A stretch of 64,000 nt of DNA, taken from assembly GCA_040776805.1 (NCBI GenBank), contig JAXGZS010000002.1:186001-250000 (forward strand), in the 5' to 3' direction. The position numbers and the translations under genes were made by a program. This document shows, one piece after another, positions 8,273 to 16,415 of the stretch. Within the stretch, counting starts at the first letter, position 1. Every line of letters begins with the position of its first letter. Source of the stretch: UBA7702 sp040776805. Its GTDB lineage: Bacteria; Bacillota; Dehalobacteriia; UBA7702. Below the pieces are notes generated by a model, which saw only the letters and a program-made list of their open reading frames with translations, was not told where the DNA came from and did no database searches.

Positions 8273-9400
8273 TCATTCATACGTAATCAAAGTTCGCTCT
8301 CCCACATCGAGAGGAGAAACCACCGTTTTGCCGTAATCGGTTAAATTCGCCTTGATAGAGTATTCCACTTGGTGACTGACGCCCTTCGTATCCGTGGTCG
8401 CAAAGGTCACGGTAAAATCGTTACTGACAAGTTTTTGCTCGTCGTTGATGGCGAAATTACAAACCATCTTGGTAAGCACGGCGTTGTCGTTGAGGTAGTT
8501 TTCAATGGAACCGGAGTCGGTGAGACATTCTTCCGCATAAGCGTCGTAAGAATCGTAAACCGCGTAGGAGCCGTCGGTTTTGACGTTGATGATCACGTCA
8601 TTGTGATATTCTTCACTCAACAGATCCTGATATTTGGCGTCCATCTTCTCCCAGACCTCGTTGTACTGATCCCATTGGGCGTCGGTGCCGTTTTTGTAAA
8701 GATCGTCAAAATAACCTTCGGGCAATGCTTCCCCGGTGGTTTCTTTATAATACGCGGCGTAGGTCGCGTCGCTGTCCTCATACGTGACCCAACCGGTATT
8801 GGCATTATCAGATACGGTCATCAGGGCGATGCCGGCATTGACGATGGCCGGAATCTGTTCGGCGCTGAGCTCTAATTTATAGTTGCTAATACCGTTTTCC
8901 GAGGAGACCAGCACCACATTGTTTTTCAGATCACCCAACACCGTATCGGCCAGCAGTTCCGCAAAATTAACCAGCTTTGTTGACGCGTCGCCGAAGAACA
9001 GGCTGCTTTCGTAATCGTTCTCATACTGGTCATAACCGGTGTTTTCCACATTGTAAGACGTGGTTACCCCTTTGATGGTGGTGGAAAACGATTCGTAATC
9101 GGTTTTCCCGTTGGTTTTGCTAAGTTCATGGGAATATACGCTTTTCCCATCGATCTTCCCCTGGGTCGTGTATTCATTCACGACTTTGCCGTCATATTTC
9201 AAAACGGCGTTCACCTCACAAGTTACGTTATCTGTATCGGTGACCAAGGTTTTCACTGCGTCCTTATACTTCCCGTAGCCGCTGGTGCTGCCGTAGGCGG
9301 CGAAGGCCGAAACCGAAAGCAGCAACACACCGATGAGACCGAAAACAAGAGCGCTCATCAGCCGCCGCGGGTTTTTACGGGTTTTTGATTGTTCTGTCAT
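8273..9400 (-). CDS. Membrane-anchored exported protein of unknown function
   Basis: A 375 aa protein with a basic N-terminus and one hydrophobic helix (about 15-36), followed by an extracytoplasmic domain rich in Asp, Tyr and Thr. I recognise no family. The start chosen is ATG 9400 with GGGGG 9 nt upstream; a longer reading from 9436 lacks an RBS. It sits directly upstream of the ABC/two-component operon with its own terminator. Its promoter region holds direct repeats that look like an OmpR-family site, so it may be a target of that system. This link is inference. Confidence 0.8.
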   Translation of the reverse strand: MTEQSKTRKNPRRLMSALVFGLIGVLLLSVSAFAAYGSTSGYGKYKDAVKTLVTDTDNVTCEVNAVLKYDGKVVNEYTTQGKIDGKSVYSHELSKTNGKTDYESFSTTIKGVTTSYNVENTGYDQYENDYESSLFFGDASTKLVNFAELLADTVLGDLKNNVVLVSSENGISNYKLELSAEQIPAIVNAGIALMTVSDNANTGWVTYEDSDATYAAYYKETTGEALPEGYFDDLYKNGTDAQWDQYNEVWEKMDAKYQDLLSEEYHNDVIINVKTDGSYAVYDSYDAYAEECLTDSGSIENYLNDNAVLTKMVCNFAINDEQKLVSNDFTVTFATTDTKGVSHQVEYSIKANLTDYGKTVVSPLDVGERTLITYE

Positions 9401-9451
9401 GCTTTTGTCCCCCTTATAAATATTCCTCAAAGGCAAGCCTTTATAATACTG

Positions 9452-9479
9452 ATTGTATCAGCGGAATCTTAAAAAACAA
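9452..9479 (-). promoter_or_regulatory. Promoter (proximal) for exported protein
   Basis: -35 TTGTTT (9474-9479), 16-bp spacer, -10 TACAAT (9452-9457) on the minus strand. The proximal direct-repeat copy lies inside the spacer. Confidence 0.5.
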
Positions 9480-9497
9480 TATGCGGAATCTTAAAAA
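9461..9497. repeat. Two 15-bp direct repeats, 22 bp apart
   Basis: GCGGAATCTTAAAAA occurs at 9461-9475 and 9483-9497. Read on the minus strand, each contains TTAAGATT. Spacing of two helical turns, next to a promoter, fits a tandem OmpR-family regulator site. Confidence 0.6.
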
Positions 9498-9632
9498 TTC
9501 GTAAATTATTCTAATAAAGCAGAAAAAGCACAAACCGTCATCATGTCCGCGCACCTGCCGCCGTCCATTCTTCTTATTTCTCGTCATAGATGCCCTTGAC
9601 AGCCGGCGGCTTTCCGCCAAAATGATACTTTT

Positions 9633-9660
9633 ATTATAGCATAAAGCGCCTGGCGGTCAA
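9633..9660 (-). promoter_or_regulatory. Promoter (distal) for exported protein
   Basis: -35 TTGACC (9655-9660), 16-bp spacer, -10 TATAAT (9633-9638). It predicts a leader of about 225 nt that begins with a GGCGG-AAAG-CCGCC hairpin (9605-9618). Confidence 0.55.
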
Positions 9661-9742
9661 AGAAATTTTTTTCCTTTATCCCCCTGATGGCCCCTCTTCC
9701 CCATTATGCGGCATCTGCCATAGGGTAAGGGGAAACCCCAAA

Positions 9743-10687
9743 CTAAGCCACCGGCTTGTTTTTATGCTTCATCATCACAATTTTTTCCTTTTTCCCTTTG
9801 AATTTCTGCACGCCCCAAACGCCAATAATGATCATCAGCGACGCCGCCAGCGTCCAAAAGGTAAAAGACTCTTTTAGTATGATCACCCCGGCAAAAACCG
9901 AAACCAAGGTGGAAATATTGGCAAAAGCCGTTGTCCGCGCCACCGGCAGATAAGAATTGGCGTAATTCAAGGCCAAAAATGCGCCAAAAGAGCAGACAGC
10001 GCCCAGGAAGACGGTGGCGGACCATACTTCAGGGTAGCGCAAATAGGAGATCAGCAAGGTCACATCAAAGCGGCAAGAGACCACCGCCGCCGGCACGAAA
10101 AAGGCGCAGCCGGTGAGAAACATCAGGTAGGTTCGCTCAAAAACAGAATACGTCAGCGAAAGCTTTCTGGTCAAAGCAGTATAGCCTGCTTGCACCAGCA
10201 CCGCGCCGAGGAGCAGCACGACCCCGAGGGCGGTCACCGTGCCGCCGCCCCGTTGCAGCAACGCCATGAGCGTCACCCCCACCACAGAGAGCACAGAGAA
10301 GGCGACCTGTAAAAGAGTGGGGATTTCCCGTAAAAAGAGGATGCCGCCAAAGAGGGTCGCGATGGGAATCAAGGCGATCATCACCGCCGAAAAGGTAGCG
10401 GAAGTCAGGTGGATGCCGTAGTTTTCAAAGACAAAATACAACACCGGCTGCAAAAGACCGAGTAGAACCAAGGGAAATCGTTTTTTCCCCCGCAGCGAAA
10501 GCTTCGCTTTTCCCGTCAAAAGCAGTACCTGCAGGAGAAGAAAAGCCGTCACAAAACGAAAGGCCAATAAGACCACGGGAGCGGTAAACTGTAACGCCAC
10601 TTTTGAAAAAACAAAGCTCAGCCCAAAGACGAAGCTGGCGAAGAAGGCCGCCGCCATCGCCTTTTTTTCCGCGTCAAACGATCCCAT
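9743..10687 (-). CDS. EamA-family (DMT) transporter
   Basis: A 314 aa inner-membrane exporter with ten predicted TM helices in two EamA repeats (the first contains FGLSFVFSKVAL; the second repeat ends near SLMIIIGVWGVQ) and a basic C-terminal tail. The start is ATG 10687 with GGAGG about 10 nt upstream. A longer frame back to 10861 is ruled out because the promoter at 10770-10797 lies inside it. Substrate unknown; members export amino acids, purines or other metabolites. Monocistronic. Confidence 0.9.
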   Translation of the reverse strand: MGSFDAEKKAMAAAFFASFVFGLSFVFSKVALQFTAPVVLLAFRFVTAFLLLQVLLLTGKAKLSLRGKKRFPLVLLGLLQPVLYFVFENYGIHLTSATFSAVMIALIPIATLFGGILFLREIPTLLQVAFSVLSVVGVTLMALLQRGGGTVTALGVVLLLGAVLVQAGYTALTRKLSLTYSVFERTYLMFLTGCAFFVPAAVVSCRFDVTLLISYLRYPEVWSATVFLGAVCSFGAFLALNYANSYLPVARTTAFANISTLVSVFAGVIILKESFTFWTLAASLMIIIGVWGVQKFKGKKEKIVMMKHKNKPVA

Positions 10688-10769
10688 CTCCGCCGCCTCC
10701 TCTCTGCCGGATTGATTCAAAAAGATTGCTTTTCCTGCGGTTTCACCGCGGGAAACAATCATTTGCTCT

Positions 10770-10797
10770 ATTATAACACAAAGAAAACGGCGTTCAA
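10770..10797 (-). promoter_or_regulatory. Promoter for the EamA transporter
   Basis: -35 TTGAAC (10792-10797), 16-bp spacer, -10 TATAAT (10770-10775). Confidence 0.7.
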
Positions 10798-10846
10798 AGC
10801 AAATCCTGGCAGCGATTGGCGAAAAAGCCAAAAGCAATGATAATCC

Positions 10847-10875
10847 TTTTAAAAACAGCAAAAAAGTGATATGAT
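10847..10875 (+). promoter_or_regulatory. Promoter for the 218-aa hypothetical
   Basis: -35 TTTTAA (10847-10852, weak), 17-bp spacer, -10 TATGAT (10870-10875). It supports the ATG at 10922 over one at 10871, which lies in the -10 box. Confidence 0.5.
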
Positions 10876-10921
10876 GAGACCAAGCATATTGGATTATCCT
10901 ATCTGTTTTGCGGAGGAAACG

Positions 10922-11578
10922 ATGGCCTACGAAAAACTGTACAATGAAATATACGCCGTTGTCGTTTTAAAATATTTCTGGGAGGACTACAAACCGGGTT
11001 ACATCAAGTGGGAGAGCCCCGATTGGCTCAACAGGCAGGAACAAACAGGGATCGAAGTCAGTCAGGCGCTGCTGCCCTACGACGGACAGGCCGAGCACTT
11101 CATCGAAGACTTTTTGGGCCGCCCCAGGGAAGAAATCCCGGAAGCCGCTTTCCAAAAGTACGGCGACCGCCTTTATTTTTACAACGGCCGCCTCTGGGCG
11201 CTGCTCAACGATGAAAACGATCCCTTTGGCTATCAGGAAAAAATACTGACCCGCTTTTCCCGAAAACTGGACAAACTCAATTCTCACTATCTCCCCTGCC
11301 ATTTCTGCGCCCTCTACCTTTATACCCACGCCGAACCCACCGAAGAGGAGATTAAGGGGCTGATGGGAAAAATGGCAAAAGAGCAAAGCCGCCGGGAAAA
11401 CCAATTTGAGTTCGTCTTTTTGGACTGTGGTAACCGACTCTATCTTCTCGACTTTCGCCAAAACAGTGCGAAAGCGATCCCCCTTCCCGAAAAAGCCCTG
11501 GAGTTCATCACCGCGGAAACGGAAGAGCTTTACCAGACCGTTGATTGGCATAAAGGCACTGCCTTTGAGAAAAGGTAA
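10922..11578 (+). CDS. Hypothetical protein (218 aa)
   Basis: Soluble, aromatic- and acidic-rich protein with no signal peptide, no TM segment and no motif that I recognise. The start is ATG 10922 with GGAGG 5 nt upstream. It is followed by a good terminator, so it is transcribed alone, divergently from the EamA gene. Codon use matches its neighbours, so it is probably a genuine gene rather than a shadow frame. Confidence 0.75.
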   Translation: MAYEKLYNEIYAVVVLKYFWEDYKPGYIKWESPDWLNRQEQTGIEVSQALLPYDGQAEHFIEDFLGRPREEIPEAAFQKYGDRLYFYNGRLWALLNDENDPFGYQEKILTRFSRKLDKLNSHYLPCHFCALYLYTHAEPTEEEIKGLMGKMAKEQSRRENQFEFVFLDCGNRLYLLDFRQNSAKAIPLPEKALEFITAETEELYQTVDWHKGTAFEKR

Positions 11579-11619
11579 ACCCGCTCGTTCCGAGGGCTAT
11601 ATAAGCATGTAAATAATGA

Positions 11620-11648
11620 GGAACTGCGTCGCAAGCGCAGTTCCTTTT
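11620..11648 (+). terminator. Intrinsic terminator
   Basis: Stem GGAACTGCG (11620-11628) / CGCAGTTCC (11636-11644) followed by TTTT. Confidence 0.8.
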
Positions 11649-11688
11649 CATCTCTTCATCTCTTCATCTCTTCATTTCTTCATTTCTT
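11649..11688. repeat. Five tandem 8-bp repeats
   Basis: Unit CATCTCTT (three exact copies), then CATTTCTT (two copies), plus a decayed sixth unit (CATTCGTT) to 11696. It lies between a terminator and the stop codon of the minus-strand gene at 11688. Confidence 0.9.
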
Positions 11689-12749
11689 CATTCGTTAAAA
11701 TACGCGCTGACTCTTGATTGCCAGCTTTCGTTATGGATCAGCCGGCCCGCCATGGCCTTTCTCAAAAAGTGCAGCGCACCCAAACGCTTTAAGGCCATGG
11801 CGTAAAGGGGCGCGGTTTTCGGAGCGATTTCTTCCAAATAGATCACTTCCCGATGATCTTTTACCGCCTCCATAGCATGGCGCAACTGAGAAAGAAAATC
11901 GACGGCGTCGCCCTGAAAGCGGTATAAATAAGTGGCGGTTTTTTCACCGGTGGATAGCTCCACCGCGGCCCGGTCAGCATGAAGACCGGCAAACCAAAAG
12001 GGCAACGGCGATTTTCGGTCTTCCGCCGCTTCCTCCGGGCTTTTTGCCGTCGGGGCAAAAACCCCGTAAAATACCCGGCCTGCACCGCAAACCGTCGTTA
12101 AGATCTGATAACGCTCTCTGATCTCCGCCGACTCCTCCTTTTGATTCCCTTCGATGGCCGCCAGATCGGCGGTATAGCGGGATTTGGCCTTTTGACGGCA
12201 GGTTGTCAGCAGATTAAAAAAGGACTCGGTTTTCCGGCCCAGGCGCAACAACTCGTAACGTTCCCCGGTATCAAGAACGATTCTGATGGTATAATTCTCC
12301 CGAATGATTTCCTCTGCAAAACATAGGGGTATGCGGCGGCCTCCGTCATCCGGCGGCAAGATCAGAACACAATCTTCAAAAAGCCGTAAAAGCGCCGTTC
12401 CTTGCCGGGTGTTAAGAACGTCCTGATAAGCGAATTCCCCCGCCGCCTCCAGCAATGGAACGCCGTCGACAAAGAGCGCCTCCTGACTGCGGTCACAGAA
12501 AGCGCGGTAAAACATCTCATAAAAACCGTCGAAATCATAGCCGAGTTGAGAAATCTCAACAAGACCGTCAACCGTTTCCAGCAACACACGGAAGTTGGCA
12601 GCGCGAATTTCCGCGATCAAGGCAAAATCCAAAGCAAGTATCCCGCCGCTTGTTTGGAAGGCAAGGCGGTCTTTTTCGATATGAATCACCGTTTCACCGG
12701 AATAGGTCGGTGAAACCAACCTGCCGTTGTAATCTCCGTTATTTTTCAT
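11688..12749 (-). CDS. Hypothetical protein (353 aa), possible PH-like N-terminus
   Basis: Soluble protein without a signal peptide. The first 180 residues look like repeated small beta domains (ERL-type strands alternating with short helices, two similar blocks around 15-90 and 95-180), which could be PH/GRAM-like; this is a guess from pattern only. The start is ATG 12749, 13 bp after the stop of the zinc-ribbon gene. A longer frame to 12860 would overlap that gene and is rejected. Co-transcription with the zinc-ribbon protein is likely. Confidence 0.7.
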   Translation of the reverse strand: MKNNGDYNGRLVSPTYSGETVIHIEKDRLAFQTSGGILALDFALIAEIRAANFRVLLETVDGLVEISQLGYDFDGFYEMFYRAFCDRSQEALFVDGVPLLEAAGEFAYQDVLNTRQGTALLRLFEDCVLILPPDDGGRRIPLCFAEEIIRENYTIRIVLDTGERYELLRLGRKTESFFNLLTTCRQKAKSRYTADLAAIEGNQKEESAEIRERYQILTTVCGAGRVFYGVFAPTAKSPEEAAEDRKSPLPFWFAGLHADRAAVELSTGEKTATYLYRFQGDAVDFLSQLRHAMEAVKDHREVIYLEEIAPKTAPLYAMALKRLGALHFLRKAMAGRLIHNESWQSRVSAYFNE

Positions 12750-12762
12750 GGTATTGTCTCTG

Positions 12763-13509
12763 TCAAAGTTTGGTGCCGCATTGGCCGCAGAATTTGGTGC
12801 CCTGTTCGTTCTCTGCGCCGCAGCCGGGACATGTTGCCTTGGTTTGCATAGGGGAACCACAGTTGGAGCAAAATTTCATACCGAGGGCAACTTCGGCGCC
12901 GCAGTTGGCGCATTTCTCCAGGCCCAGCGGTGCGCCGCATTGATTGCAGAATTTGCCGTTTCCCGTAGGTTTGCCGCATTGGGGACAAACAGTGGTACGG
13001 CTCTCAATTTTTCCGGTCCAAACCGTGGCGTTTTCGGCAGCTTCGTCGATATTTCTTTTCATGGCTTCGGCCCGGGCTTTGGCAACGTAGGAGCTTTCCC
13101 GGGGCGCGCAGGCAACGCAGAGGCCTTCTTCTTCGTTATAATCGTCAATGCAGACCCATTGCTGGCAAGATTGACACTTGCGGAAATGAGGCTTCACTTC
13201 TTCCTGGGCCTTGATAAAGGCAGCCTCATGCTCTTTGCGCCATTCGGGGCTGCGGTCATCGAAACGGTCGCCCAATAAATCGGCGCCACGTTCCAAAGCG
13301 CTGCCCAGATTGCCGATCCTTCCCCCCAAGAAGCTGCCGATAACCGAGGCGCCGCGACCGAGACCGCGAGTGCGCTCCGAATGAGAATAGGTGCTCGATT
13401 CCATAAAACTGCTTTTGAACCCGTCACCGCAAATATCACAGTAAAATGTGAACTGGAAGCCTGCTTCCGTGGAATTGTCGTCGTAATTTCTCGTAAAAGC
13501 GTGCAGCAT
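12763..13509 (-). CDS. Multi-zinc-ribbon protein
   Basis: A 248 aa cytosolic protein with many CxxC pairs: one near residue 25 (CDIC), two in the middle (CQSC, CVAC), and three tandem zinc ribbons in the last 70 residues (CPQCGK..CNQCG, CANCG..CSNCG, CPGCG..CGQCG). A Gly-rich segment (about 50-80) precedes a helical linker. The start is ATG 13509 with GGAGG 8 nt upstream. No catalytic domain is recognised. Probably a protein- or nucleic-acid-binding scaffold. In operon with the gene at 11688-12749. Confidence 0.85.
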   Translation of the reverse strand: MLHAFTRNYDDNSTEAGFQFTFYCDICGDGFKSSFMESSTYSHSERTRGLGRGASVIGSFLGGRIGNLGSALERGADLLGDRFDDRSPEWRKEHEAAFIKAQEEVKPHFRKCQSCQQWVCIDDYNEEEGLCVACAPRESSYVAKARAEAMKRNIDEAAENATVWTGKIESRTTVCPQCGKPTGNGKFCNQCGAPLGLEKCANCGAEVALGMKFCSNCGSPMQTKATCPGCGAENEQGTKFCGQCGTKL

Positions 13510-13552
13510 GGCATCTACCTCCACTACCATTCTTGTTGTTTCTGATATCTTC

Positions 13553-13581
13553 ATTATGCCTAATAATGTCCACAGAATCAA
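13553..13581 (-). promoter_or_regulatory. Promoter for the zinc-ribbon operon
   Basis: -35 TTGATT (13576-13581), 17-bp spacer, -10 CATAAT (13553-13558). Confidence 0.65.
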
Positions 13582-13658
13582 GAGAAATTTGACTATTTTT
13601 ATCAATGATGATTCCTATATAAAAGCCCGCCCTACGACGAGCTTGGGATCATCGGATT

Positions 13659-14249
13659 TCAGACGATTTTTCGAGAAAATAAGCCGTGCTGATTACAGTA
13701 GGCATATAGCACCCCGCCCCGGCCCGTGATGGGAAAACGGGCTTCGGCGTTTTGCTCCGGATAGAGCTTTACCATCTGCACCCGATTGGCGGTAACGTAG
13801 GCGAAGAAGGAGATGTAATGCTCCCGGGTCATTGGATGCGCCATGGTAACGTAGTAATCGTATTCGATCTGTTCCACGACGAAATCATGCTGTTCTTCGG
13901 CCTCTTCCCCGATGAGCGCCGGCAAAGAGATGCCGCAGCAGCAAATGGCGGCGTTGCCCAAAGCGTGAATCACATTGCCGCAAAGAGGGCAAACGTAAAG
14001 AGAGCTCTTTCGCAAATTGCCGCAGCGGTTGCGATTAACGACATATTCGCCGGAGAGAAGCTCCGCCACGGAAACGCCAAGAACCTGAGATAGCGGCTCA
14101 ATGAGGCTGATATCGGGAAGCCCTTTCCCCGTTTCCCATTTGGAGATGGTTTTGTCGCTGACGAGGAGCAGCTCGCCAAGGTGTTTTTGAGTATATCCTT
14201 TTTTTTCCCGGAGCGCCTTGATGGTACCGCCGGTTACGTAATTGATCAT
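13659..14249 (-). CDS. XRE-family regulator with C-terminal zinc-ribbon domain
   Basis: A 196 aa protein. Residues 8-65 are a Cro/CI-type helix-turn-helix (IKALREKKGYTQKHLGELL, then VSDKTISKWETGKG). A middle segment carries CPLCG and CCCG cysteines that could bind a metal, followed by a beta-rich C-terminal domain. The start is ATG 14249 with AAAGGA upstream. It is probably autoregulated: a CTACG-TTG-CGTAG inverted repeat adjoins its promoter. Confidence 0.88.
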   Translation of the reverse strand: MINYVTGGTIKALREKKGYTQKHLGELLLVSDKTISKWETGKGLPDISLIEPLSQVLGVSVAELLSGEYVVNRNRCGNLRKSSLYVCPLCGNVIHALGNAAICCCGISLPALIGEEAEEQHDFVVEQIEYDYYVTMAHPMTREHYISFFAYVTANRVQMVKLYPEQNAEARFPITGRGGVLYAYCNQHGLFSRKIV

Positions 14250-14279
14250 GTTAACAATCCTTTCTTGATTTCTAATCCC

Positions 14280-14322
14280 ATGATACCAGCGCCGCATAAA
14301 CAAAACAACCTACGTTGCGTAG
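14280..14322 (-). promoter_or_regulatory. Promoter plus inverted repeat for the XRE gene
   Basis: -35 TTGTTT (14303-14308), 17-bp spacer, -10 TATCAT (14280-14285). A 13-bp inverted repeat with CTACG/CGTAG arms (14310-14322) abuts the -35 box. Confidence 0.55.
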
Positions 14323-14450
14323 AACTCAACCTTTATTTAAAAAAAGGCTACAACAAACATTTCACCCGACGATACCGGATTGCCTCTTTAGGCGATTTCG
14401 CCCAGGGTTCTCGGAGAAAAAAGAACGGCAAGCATTCTTTCCTTCCATAC

Positions 14451-14480
14451 TTGTCTAAAGAAACCTCACCGTGCTATACT
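14451..14480 (+). promoter_or_regulatory. Promoter for the ABC-2 exporter pair
   Basis: -35 TTGTCT (14451-14456), 18-bp spacer, -10 TATACT (14475-14480). Confidence 0.5.
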
Positions 14481-14554
14481 GAAGGCGTGGTTTTTATCCT
14501 ATCAGACGGACGCATGGTAAAACAATATCACCTCACGTCAAAGGAGGGAAAAAT

Positions 14555-15387
14555 ATGGCTGTCATCGATATCGCCCAATTTACGAAAAAATACGGGAAGT
14601 TCACCGCCGTAGAAAACATGAATCTTACGGTGGAAAAAGGCCAGATCGTCGGTTTTGTCGGCAAAAACGGCGCGGGCAAAAGTACCACCATCCGCTCCAT
14701 GGTCAATGTACTGACGCCGACAAGGGGCACCATCACCATCAACGGTCCCGACGCCGTGAGGGACGCCAAGAAAATCAAGGATTTTAGCTAATGCCGGGAG
14801 ACGCCATGTTCTACGGTAACGTCACCTGTACGGAACTGTTTAAGCTGTGTCTCTCTTTTTCCTCGGCGGAGATGGATGAAGTGAAGCGTCTCGCCACCTA
14901 TTTTGAATTGGACTTAAGCAAACGCATCGCCGCCTTAAGCCTGGGCAACCGCAAAAAGGTTTCGATCATTCAGGCCTTTTTAAAGCAGGGAGAGATCATC
15001 GTGATGGACGAACCCACCAGCGGTCTCGACCCCTTGATGCAGGAGCGTTTTTTTGATTTGATACGCAAGGAAAAGGAAAAAGGAACCACAGTATTTCTTT
15101 CCAGCCATAATCTGAGCGAAATTGAAAAATATTGCGATCAGGCCGTCATCATCAAGGACGGCAAAATCGTCGATATCCTCGATATGAGCGAGGTAAAATT
15201 ACAGCGGCGGCAGGTCGTCACCTATACCACCAAAGATCAAAAAACAGAACGCTTCGTTTTCGATGGCGCGGTCAACGATTTAATGGCCCGGCTGGCCGCA
15301 CTCGATCTGGAAAGCGTGGAAATCAAGGCGGAAACCATTGAAGACGAGTTCATCAAATACTATAAGGCAGGTGAAAACGATGCGTAA
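14555..15387 (+). pseudogene. ABC transporter ATP-binding protein, frameshifted
   Basis: The first 78 codons carry Walker A (GKNGAGKSTT) and stop at TAA 14789. A second frame from ATG 14791 carries the Q-loop region (MPGDAMFYGN), the signature (LSLGNRKK), Walker B (IIVMDEPTSGLD) and the H-loop (SSHNLSE). Together they make one normal NBD of about 278 codons with a net loss of one base (or four) near 14785. The two frames overlap as TAATG, so re-initiation could make two chains, but the second frame lacks an RBS. The start has AAAGGAGGG. It is either a recent mutation or a sequence error. Confidence 0.85.
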
Positions 15388-16198
15388 TACGACACTCAAA
15401 AACGTCCTGCGCCTTGCAGCCTTTGACCTTAAAACCAACCGCAAACTGATCACCGGCTGGTTCATCGCCATTTTCGCCACCATGTTTCTATACATGATCC
15501 TGTTTCCTTCCGTGAAGGGCATGGCCCAGTTTAAAATGGAGGCCATGCCCCCCGGCGTTATGGAATTATTCGGCATGGAAGATTTATCCATGATGAGCGA
15601 TTACGTCGGCTACTTCGGCATGGTTTACGTCCTCGTGTTAATCGCCATCAGCGTCTTTGCCGTCACTTTCAGTGCCGGTCTCCTCAGCAAAGAAGAAAAG
15701 ACCAAAACCATTGAATTCCTCTATTCTTTAACCGTGAGCAGAAGCGAGATTTACCTCGCAAAGCTACTCACTGCCATCATCGCCAACTTACTGATCATCG
15801 TCGGCGTAGCGTTGGCCACCTTCGGCTGCGGTATGATCAACGGCGGTCCCACCTTCGTTCCCGGCGACCTCCTCCAGATCCTCACGATCACCAGCTTAAC
15901 GGTTTTCTTTTTCATGGGCTTTGGTTTGATGATCGCCGGCGTCTCCAATCAATGGGGCACCCCGGCCACAGGCAGCATGGTGGTGATTGCCTCCTATCTC
16001 TTAGGCTATCTCGGCACCCTGCTCAATGAAAACGCCGCCTGGCTCAAGCGGCTGAGTCCCTTTGAACAGTTCAGCCCCGCCAACGCCCTGTCGTTAACGA
16101 GCGACATATGGATCAGCTTAGGCGTCTATTTCGCTCTTTGCCTCGTTTTCATCGGGATAGGCCTTGCCTTCTACCGACGCCGTGATTTCAACGTATAA
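15380..16198 (+). CDS. ABC-2 type transporter permease
   Basis: A 272 aa membrane protein with about six TM helices, partner of the interrupted ATPase upstream, whose last 8 nt it overlaps. The start is ATG 15380 (MRNTTLKN), preceded by AGGTG. The hydrophobic segments, the SKEEKTKTIEFLYSLTVSR cytoplasmic loop and the late MVVIASYLLGYLG helix are typical of ABC-2 exporters. If the ATPase is truly broken, this exporter is inactive unless another ATPase serves it. Confidence 0.87.
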   Translation: MRNTTLKNVLRLAAFDLKTNRKLITGWFIAIFATMFLYMILFPSVKGMAQFKMEAMPPGVMELFGMEDLSMMSDYVGYFGMVYVLVLIAISVFAVTFSAGLLSKEEKTKTIEFLYSLTVSRSEIYLAKLLTAIIANLLIIVGVALATFGCGMINGGPTFVPGDLLQILTITSLTVFFFMGFGLMIAGVSNQWGTPATGSMVVIASYLLGYLGTLLNENAAWLKRLSPFEQFSPANALSLTSDIWISLGVYFALCLVFIGIGLAFYRRRDFNV

Positions 16199-16225
16199 AA
16201 TCTACAGAACGTATTCTTCCATATC

Positions 16226-16271
16226 CATTTATCGTATCACTTCATATTCATTTATCGTATCACTTCATATC
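16226..16271. repeat. Two tandem 23-bp repeats
   Basis: The unit beginning CATTTATCGTATCACTTCAT is present twice (16226-16248, 16249-16271) with one mismatch; a partial third copy (CATCGATC) follows. It lies between the permease stop and its terminator. Confidence 0.85.
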
Positions 16272-16290
16272 CATCGATCTCCATCTATCG

Positions 16291-16320
16291 AAAAAAACCG
16301 GCGTTCCCCGCCGGTTTTTT
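16291..16320 (+). terminator. Intrinsic terminator after the ABC-2 genes
   Basis: Stem ACCGGCG (16297-16303) / CGCCGGT (16309-16315), extended by A/T pairs and ending in a T run. Also usable on the other strand. Confidence 0.85.
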
Positions 16321-16345
16321 AAATAACTCCACTTGTTGTTTATAG

Positions 16346-16374
16346 TTGACATATGCCGGAAACCGTGATATCAT
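16346..16374 (+). promoter_or_regulatory. Promoter for DUF134/NifX pair
   Basis: -35 TTGACA (16346-16351), 17-bp spacer containing ATATGCC, -10 TATCAT (16369-16374). Confidence 0.75.
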
Positions 16375-16386
16375 AAAAACCGTAAA

Positions 16387-16398
16387 TGGCATATGCCA
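16387..16398. promoter_or_regulatory. Perfect palindrome, candidate operator
   Basis: TGGCATATGCCA just after the expected transcription start; the half-site ATATGCC recurs in the promoter spacer (16351-16357), 40 bp upstream. Confidence 0.5.
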
Positions 16399-16415
16399 AT
16401 AAAGGAGGTGCCTTC

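Noticed and set aside
9481..9606. About 48-codon minus-strand frame in the exported-protein leader
   Set aside because: No RBS and it runs through the promoter and repeats; likely chance.
14781..14793. Programmed -1 frameshift in the ABC ATPase
   Set aside because: The -1 frame meets TAG at 14785 immediately after the TTTT run, so slippage could not reach the second frame.
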